From Kineococcus aurantiacus (GTDB taxonomy: Bacteria; Actinomycetota; Actinomycetes; Actinomycetales; Kineococcaceae): 64,000 nt of DNA. A program made the translations under genes and the position numbers. Each line of letters opens with the position of its first letter. Position 1 is the first letter of the stretch. The DNA lies in the NCBI RefSeq assembly GCF_013409345.1, contig NZ_JACCBB010000001.1, positions 2,728,001 to 2,792,000 on the forward strand. The letters run 5' to 3'. Below are positions 59,606-64,000 of this stretch, piece after piece. The notes beneath the pieces were generated by a model that was not told the DNA's origin, made no database searches, and saw nothing but the letters and a program-made list of their open reading frames with translations.

Positions 59606-60702
59606 GCGTCCTGACGCAGACGACCGCCAAGGCGCTGGTCCTGGACGGTCTGCACAAGCGGTACGAGAGCCGCGGCCGCGAGGCGTTCCACGCCGTCAAG
59701 GGCATCGACCTGCGCATCGAGCCCGGCGAGCTGGTCGCCCTCCTCGGGCCGTCGGGGTGCGGGAAGACGACGACGCTGCGGATGATCGCCGGGCTGGAGA
59801 CCGTCACCTCCGGCGACATCCGCATCGGCGACCGCTCCATCCCGCACCTGCCGCCGGGCAAGCGCGACGTCGGGGTGGGGTTCGAGAGCTACGCCCTCTA
59901 CCCCCCGCTCGACGTGGAGCAGAACCTCTCCTACGGCCTGAAGGCGCGCGGGGTGAAGGACGCCGACGCCCGCGTGCGGGCCATCGCCGAGCGGCTGGAG
60001 ATGACCGACCTGCTGCCGCTGCGACCGGCGGGGCTGTCCAGCGGGCAGAAGCAGCGCGTCGCCCTGGCCCGCGCCCTGGTGCGCAACCCGCCCGTGCTGC
60101 TGCTCGACGAACCGCTGTCGCACCTCGACGCCGCGCAGCGGCAACGGGTGCGCCGCGAGCTGAAGGTCCTGCAGCGCGAGTTCGGGTACACGACGATCGT
60201 CGTCACCCACGACCAGCTGGAGGCCCTCAGCCTGGCCGACCGGCTCGCCGTCATGGACGGCGGGGTCATCCAGCAGTTCGGCACCGCCGACGAGATCTTC
60301 GACGACCCGGCGAACCGCTTCGTCGCCGACTTCGTGGGCGAACCGAAGATCAACCTCGTCGAGGGCGTGGTGGACCGCCCGGGGTCGGTGCGCGTGGGCC
60401 GCGACGGGACCCTGCCCACGGCCTCGGCGGCCGCCGCCGGGACCGCGGTGACGGTGGGCGTGCGGCCGCAGGACGCCCGCATCGCCACGGCCGACGAGCC
60501 CTCGGTGCCCGGGGAGGTGCTCGTCCACGAGAACCTCCTGGAGTTCGGGCTCGCGACCGTGCGGGTCGAGGGCCTGGACTCCTCGGTGGTGGTGCAGACG
60601 CCCGCGGACGTCACGTACCGGCGCGGTGAGGCGGTCCGCCTGACGGCCCCGCCCGCCCGCGTCTACCTCTTCGCCCCCGACGACGGCGCGCGCCTGCGCT
60701 GA
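59602..60702 (+). CDS. ABC transporter ATPase 2 (Q-loop Glu variant)
   Basis: A 366-residue companion ATPase: Walker A GPSGCGKT (49-56), Q-loop region GFESYALYPP (E95 for Gln), signature LSSGQ (145-149), Walker B VLLLDEP (165-171), H-loop His203, and a C-terminal MOE/TOBE-type domain (about 245-366). It differs clearly in sequence from ATPase 1, so it is not a recent copy. GTG start overlaps ATPase 1 by four bases. It is the last gene of the operon, convergent with the small acidic gene 18 bases away. Confidence 0.92.
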   Translation: MSVLTQTTAKALVLDGLHKRYESRGREAFHAVKGIDLRIEPGELVALLGPSGCGKTTTLRMIAGLETVTSGDIRIGDRSIPHLPPGKRDVGVGFESYALYPPLDVEQNLSYGLKARGVKDADARVRAIAERLEMTDLLPLRPAGLSSGQKQRVALARALVRNPPVLLLDEPLSHLDAAQRQRVRRELKVLQREFGYTTIVVTHDQLEALSLADRLAVMDGGVIQQFGTADEIFDDPANRFVADFVGEPKINLVEGVVDRPGSVRVGRDGTLPTASAAAAGTAVTVGVRPQDARIATADEPSVPGEVLVHENLLEFGLATVRVEGLDSSVVVQTPADVTYRRGEAVRLTAPPARVYLFAPDDGARLR

Positions 60703-60720
60703 GGCCCGGGCCCGGTGGGT

Positions 60721-60834
60721 TCAGGGGAGCCGCTCGGCGTCGGCGGCCTCCTCCTCGGGGCGCGGGGGCACGTCCTCGTCCTCCTCCAGCTCGGGGACGG
60801 GCGGGTCGGCCGGGTCGAACGGGTGCGTGCTCAT
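60721..60834 (-). CDS. Very small acidic protein following ribonuclease Z
   Basis: A 37-residue protein starting MSTHPFDPADPPVPELEED and ending EEEAADAERLP. The composition is nearly half Glu, Asp and Pro, so it is likely disordered. The ATG overlaps the rnz stop (ATGA), which argues for a real translationally coupled gene rather than chance. Function unknown; it could be a partner or a regulatory tail made separately from the nuclease. Confidence 0.55.
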   Translation of the reverse strand: MSTHPFDPADPPVPELEEDEDVPPRPEEEAADAERLP

Positions 60835-61769
60835 GCCGGGACGCTACTGCGGGCCGCGCGTCCCGGCAGCGGGACGACGTCGAGGTCCGCCGCGACGTGG
60901 ACCGTCGTGGACCCGCCCAGGGCGGCGACGACGTCCCGCGCCTCCCGGCCCAGGTCCTCGGGGTCGTAGCGCTGGGAGAAGTGCGTCAGCACCAGGGTGC
61001 GCACCCCGGCCGCCACGGCGGCCTCCGCCGCCTGCCGGGCCGTGAGGTGCCCGCGGGAGGTGGCGAGGTCCAGGTCGCGGTGGGCGAACGTGCACTCCAG
61101 CACGGCGAGGTCGGCGTCGCGCACGACCTCGGCGACGGCCGGGCAGGCGCGGGTGTCCATGACGAAGGCGAAGACCTGCCCGGGCCGCCGGGTGCTCACG
61201 TCCTCCAGCCGGACCCCGCGCAGCTCCCCCTCGCGCTGGAGCCGCCCGACGTCGGGGCCGCTGATCCCGGCGGCGGCCAGCGCCCCGGCCGAGAAGGTGG
61301 TGCCGTCGGGTTCGGTGAGCCGGTAGCCGATCGCGGGGACGCGGTGGTCCAGCGCGCGGGCCGTGAGGGCGGACCCCGCCACGTCCGCCACGGGCACGAA
61401 CTCGTCGAGCGTGGGCACCCCCTCGACGGTGACCTGCACGTTCGCCTGCGCGACGACGGCCAGGCCGCGCAGGTGCTCGAACGCGTCGACCGGCCCGTGC
61501 AGGGTGACGGGCCGGCCGGGACCGTCCTGGGCCATCCGGTTCAGCACCCCGGGCACGCCGAGGCAGTGGTCGTTGTGCCGGTGGGTCACGCAGATCCGCT
61601 CGATGCGCGGCGCGGAGACCCCCGCGTGCAGCATCTGCCGCTGGGTGCCCTCACCGGGGTCGAACAGCACCGACGTGCCGTCCCAGCGGAGCAGGTAGCC
61701 GTTGTGGTTGCGCACCCGGGTGGGGGCCTGGCCCGCGGTCCCGAGGACGACGAGTTCCCTGGCGCTCAC
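60831..61769 (-). CDS. rnz: Ribonuclease Z (tRNase Z, metallo-beta-lactamase fold)
   Basis: Cuts tRNA 3' trailers. The 312-residue protein has the zinc motif THRHNDHCLG (62-71; H63, H65, D67, H68), later ligands in MDTRACP (Asp) and LTHFSQRY (His), and a start LVVLGTAGQAPTRVRNHNGYLLRWDG typical of the RNase Z branch. The PHF-type flexible arm region between is shorter than in long forms. Since many actinobacterial tRNA genes lack encoded CCA, as does the tRNA-Gly here, 3' trimming is needed. GTG start. Downstream small acidic gene overlaps by four bases. Confidence 0.92.
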   Translation of the reverse strand: MSARELVVLGTAGQAPTRVRNHNGYLLRWDGTSVLFDPGEGTQRQMLHAGVSAPRIERICVTHRHNDHCLGVPGVLNRMAQDGPGRPVTLHGPVDAFEHLRGLAVVAQANVQVTVEGVPTLDEFVPVADVAGSALTARALDHRVPAIGYRLTEPDGTTFSAGALAAAGISGPDVGRLQREGELRGVRLEDVSTRRPGQVFAFVMDTRACPAVAEVVRDADLAVLECTFAHRDLDLATSRGHLTARQAAEAAVAAGVRTLVLTHFSQRYDPEDLGREARDVVAALGGSTTVHVAADLDVVPLPGRAARSSVPA

Positions 61770-61797
61770 CGGGTCAGTCTGCCTCTCGCCGGCCGGC

Positions 61798-63318
61798 TCA
61801 GGCGCGGACCCCGCCGGGGAAGGCGAACACCCCGTCGGGGTCCGCGGCCGCCGCGACCCGCTGCAGCCGTCCCCGGTTGCCGCCCCAGCAGGCCGCGGCC
61901 CGGTCGGGCTGGCCGGCGTCGGCGTAGTTCACGTACGCCGCCGTCCCCGTCCACGGCGTGAGGGCGTCACGGGTCCCGGCCACGACGGCGTCGAACGGCC
62001 CGGGGTCCGCGGGACCGCTCCAGGTGGCGGTGTGCTGGACCGTGGCGAGCGCCGTGCGCCACGGGAAGGCCGTCGCGTCGGCGGCGACGTCGGCGACCGC
62101 GCCGCCCAGGGCGTCGAACGACATCCCCGCCTCGACGAGCCCGGCGGGGGCCCGCAGCTCCCGCACCGCGGCCAGGGCGGCGTCGAGACCGGCCTGCGGC
62201 AGCTCGGTGCCGAGCATCGAGCTGGTCGCGGCGAACGGCTGGCGGTGCGCGCCGTCCAGCGCCCGCGCCGTGCAGGCCTGCGCGTCCAGGCCCGAGCAGC
62301 CGGCCTCGTAGAGCATGGCGTCGAGGTACCCCAGGGTGCGGTGGGTGTTCGCCGCCGGGGGCGGCAGCTCGGCGAGCAGCCCCGACAGGTCCAGCGCCGC
62401 CGTCCCCGTCCAGGCCCCGGAGACCTGCACGCGGTCGCCGTCGGCGGGGTTGCGCAGCAGCTTGCACGTCGACCACAGCTCCCGGGGCGCGGTGGGGGCC
62501 CACCGCTGCCAGGCGGCCAGGACGTCCGCGCCCCGTTCCAGGCCCCAGCGCAGGAAGAACACCGTCACGCGCGGCGCGGAACGGACGGCGACCGTCCACG
62601 ACGTGACGGCCGCGATCCCGCCGCCCCCGCCGCGCAGCGCCCAGAACAGGTCGGGGTCGTTCCCGGCGTCGACCGTGCGGGACGTCCCGTCGGCGGTCAC
62701 GACGTCGATCGAGCGGACCTGGTCGCACGTCAGCCCGAACGAGCGGGCCAGGACCCCGACGCCCCCGCCGAGGGTGAGCCCGCTGAAACCCACCGTCGGG
62801 CAGGACCCGGCTCCGATCGCGACCCCCTGCGCGCCGAGCGCGGTGTAGACGTCGACGAGCCGCGCCCCGGCGCCGATCCGGGCGGTCCGGCCGTCGGCGG
62901 CGAGTTCCACCGCGTCCATCCCGGCCAGGTCCGCGACCAGACCGTCACCGGCCGACCAGCCCCCGTAGGAGTGCCCGCCCGCGCGCAGCCGCAGTCCGGT
63001 GCCGGTCCGCCCCGCGTGGCGCACGCAGGCCGCGACGTCGTCGGCGGTGCGGCAGTGCGCGACGGCCTGCGGGGCGGGGGAGAAGCGCGGGTTGTAGAGC
63101 AGGGTCGAGGGGTCGTACCCGGCCTGGCCCGGGCGGGAGAGGCCGCCGGAGACTTCGAGGTCCGACCAGCCGGGGGTCGTCGGGGGGCTGCTGGGACCAC
63201 CACCGGGGTCGCCACCGGGGGTGGGTGGGCTCTGCGCACCGCCGTCGGTGCAGCCCGCGGTCGCGAGGGCGAGTCCGGTGGCGAGCAGCGCCCGGCGGGT
63301 GGGTCGTCCGTGGTCCAC
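61798..63318 (-). CDS. Exported FAD-linked oxidase (berberine-bridge-enzyme-like)
   Basis: A 506-residue flavoprotein oxidase. Signal RPTRRALLATGLALATAGC (5-23) has twin arginines and a lipobox TAGC, so it is probably a Tat-exported lipoprotein (Cys23). FAD site RAGGHSYGGW (112-121) with His116, and AGSCPTVGFSGLTLGGG (170-186) with Cys173: this pair predicts bicovalent FAD attachment. C-terminal BBE segment AYVNYADAGQPDRAAACWGGNRGRLQRV. These enzymes oxidise sugars (hexose/chito-oligosaccharide) or alkaloid-like alcohols with oxygen. GTG start. Substrate unknown; 28 bases from the start of the rnz gene downstream. Confidence 0.88.
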   Translation of the reverse strand: MDHGRPTRRALLATGLALATAGCTDGGAQSPPTPGGDPGGGPSSPPTTPGWSDLEVSGGLSRPGQAGYDPSTLLYNPRFSPAPQAVAHCRTADDVAACVRHAGRTGTGLRLRAGGHSYGGWSAGDGLVADLAGMDAVELAADGRTARIGAGARLVDVYTALGAQGVAIGAGSCPTVGFSGLTLGGGVGVLARSFGLTCDQVRSIDVVTADGTSRTVDAGNDPDLFWALRGGGGGIAAVTSWTVAVRSAPRVTVFFLRWGLERGADVLAAWQRWAPTAPRELWSTCKLLRNPADGDRVQVSGAWTGTAALDLSGLLAELPPPAANTHRTLGYLDAMLYEAGCSGLDAQACTARALDGAHRQPFAATSSMLGTELPQAGLDAALAAVRELRAPAGLVEAGMSFDALGGAVADVAADATAFPWRTALATVQHTATWSGPADPGPFDAVVAGTRDALTPWTGTAAYVNYADAGQPDRAAACWGGNRGRLQRVAAAADPDGVFAFPGGVRA

Positions 63319-63523
63319 GGGCGCAGTCTGCCCGGCGGGTGGCCCGGACGGACGGGAGGTGGGCGGCGCGGACGTGACACCGACGTATCCCGAACGTAAC
63401 AAGCTGGACAAAATACGGGGCTACTGTAACCATCGCTACAACGGTGCAGCTGTGGCGCACGTCCCCTGTCCCACCACGAAACCCCCGGCGCCCTCGCGGG
63501 TGCAGAGACGAGTGAGGCTCCCG
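63319..63523 (+). promoter_or_regulatory. Intergenic promoter region, oligopeptide-binding gene
   Basis: A locally AT-rich stretch (GTAACAAGCTGGACAAAATA to TACAAC, 63397-63442) lies about 80-125 bases before the binding-protein start. TGGACA (63405-63410) with TAACCA 16 bases on is a possible -35/-10 pair, weakly matched. Divergent from the FAD oxidase gene. Confidence 0.3.
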
Positions 63524-64000
63524 ATGAGAAGACGTTTCGGAGTGGTCGGGGCACTGGCCCTGACGATGGCGCTCGCCCTCGGCGGGTGCGGTGCGGCCGA
63601 CGACGGGGGCAGTGGCACCGCCGCGGGCGGCGCTCCCGTCAAGGGCGGCGACCTGGTCATGGCGCGGTCCGCGGACATCATCTCGATGGACAAGACCACG
63701 ACGTTCGACAACAACTCCATCCGCGTGATGGAGCAGATCATGGAGCCGCTGTTCCACTCCAGCGCCGACGGGACGAAGGTCGAACCCTGGCTCGCCACGG
63801 GGTACACGATCTCGCCGGACGGTCTGACCTACACGATCCCGCTGCGCAAGGACGTCGTGTTCTCCGACGGGACCCCGATGACCGCCGAGGACGTCAAGTT
63901 CTCGATCGACGAGGACACCAAGACGGGAGCGGCCGGCTGGGGCTTCATCAACGCGGCCATCGACTCCGTCGAGGCGACCGACGACTCCACGGTCACCATC
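63524..64000 (+). CDS. ABC transporter substrate-binding lipoprotein, oligopeptide family (partial)
   Basis: The first 159 codons of a family-5 extracellular solute-binding protein; the gene runs off the window edge. Lipoprotein signal MRRRFGVVGALALTMALALGGC with Cys22 in a GGC lipobox. The mature part starts with a Gly/Ala linker and then GGDLVMARSADIISMDKTTTFDNNSIRVMEQIMEPLF, PWLATGYTISPDGLTYTIPLRKDVVFSDGTPMTAEDVKFSI, the family signature region. It binds peptides, nickel or related ligands and hands them to a Dpp/Opp-type importer, whose permease genes are expected beyond the edge (inference). ATG with TGAGGCTCC upstream. Confidence 0.85.
   Translation, partial: MRRRFGVVGALALTMALALGGCGAADDGGSGTAAGGAPVKGGDLVMARSADIISMDKTTTFDNNSIRVMEQIMEPLFHSSADGTKVEPWLATGYTISPDGLTYTIPLRKDVVFSDGTPMTAEDVKFSIDEDTKTGAAGWGFINAAIDSVEATDDSTVTI

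Overview
The window is a very GC-rich chromosomal segment with dense, often overlapping genes, many GTG starts and strong third-position G/C bias. A dnaK-grpE-dnaJ-hspR operon preceded by HAIR operators, a bifunctional-type dCTP deaminase, DUF4235/DUF3618/DUF2382 stress genes and SpoIIE-type regulators point to an actinobacterium. A Kineosporiales (Kineococcus-like) organism fits best, but that placement is inference. I see no transposase, integrase, phage structural genes or CRISPR array, so this looks like core and accessory chromosome rather than an island.

Layout. 0-4 kb: TrkH-type ion transporter, ankyrin protein, EAL-HDOD protein and dcd, all leftward, then tRNA-Gly(CCC) with a terminator. 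4-6.4 kb: an epimerase-like gene and a leftward set of small stress/membrane genes. 6.4-9.6 kb: a TPP riboswitch and ykoE-ykoD-ykoC, a thiamine-precursor ECF transporter. 9.7-18.7 kb: an aldo/keto reductase and an L-rhamnose regulon. Leftward rhaI, fused aldolase/dehydrogenase, rhaB and an FMN hydroxy-acid dehydrogenase face rightward rhaM and an MFS transporter across a control region with two LacI-type operators. 18.7-24.7 kb: a PAS-PP2C-HATPase-STAS regulator and a MerR-controlled operon (SnoaL-like, SDR, HSL-family hydrolase) with mirror-image divergent promoters. 26.2-30.4 kb: the HspR-controlled chaperone operon.

30.4-41.4 kb: two phosphotransferase-fold kinases, two cyclic-di-GMP proteins (GGDEF; GGDEF-EAL), a TetR-controlled hydrolase, a lactonase-family propeller and two exported proteins. 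41.4-45.9 kb: a stress locus of DUF2382 and PRC-barrel proteins diverging from membrane, LEA-like, holin-like (PF07332) and DUF3618 proteins, with sigma-B-like promoters between the two arms.

46-60.7 kb: genes suited to tetritol (erythritol/threitol) or similar polyol catabolism. They comprise an RpiB-family isomerase, an FGGY kinase, a SorC-family regulator with a DCXR/DthD-like SDR, an EltD-like zinc dehydrogenase, and an ABC importer with one binding protein, two permeases and two ATPases. Together they could import a tetritol, oxidise it to erythrulose, phosphorylate it and isomerise it towards erythrose 4-phosphate; the substrate is inferred, not shown. A soluble GAF-GAF chemotaxis receptor and an EVE-like gene lie between the two blocks. 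60.7-64 kb: ribonuclease Z with a small acidic protein, an exported flavin oxidase, and the start of an oligopeptide-type binding lipoprotein cut by the window edge.
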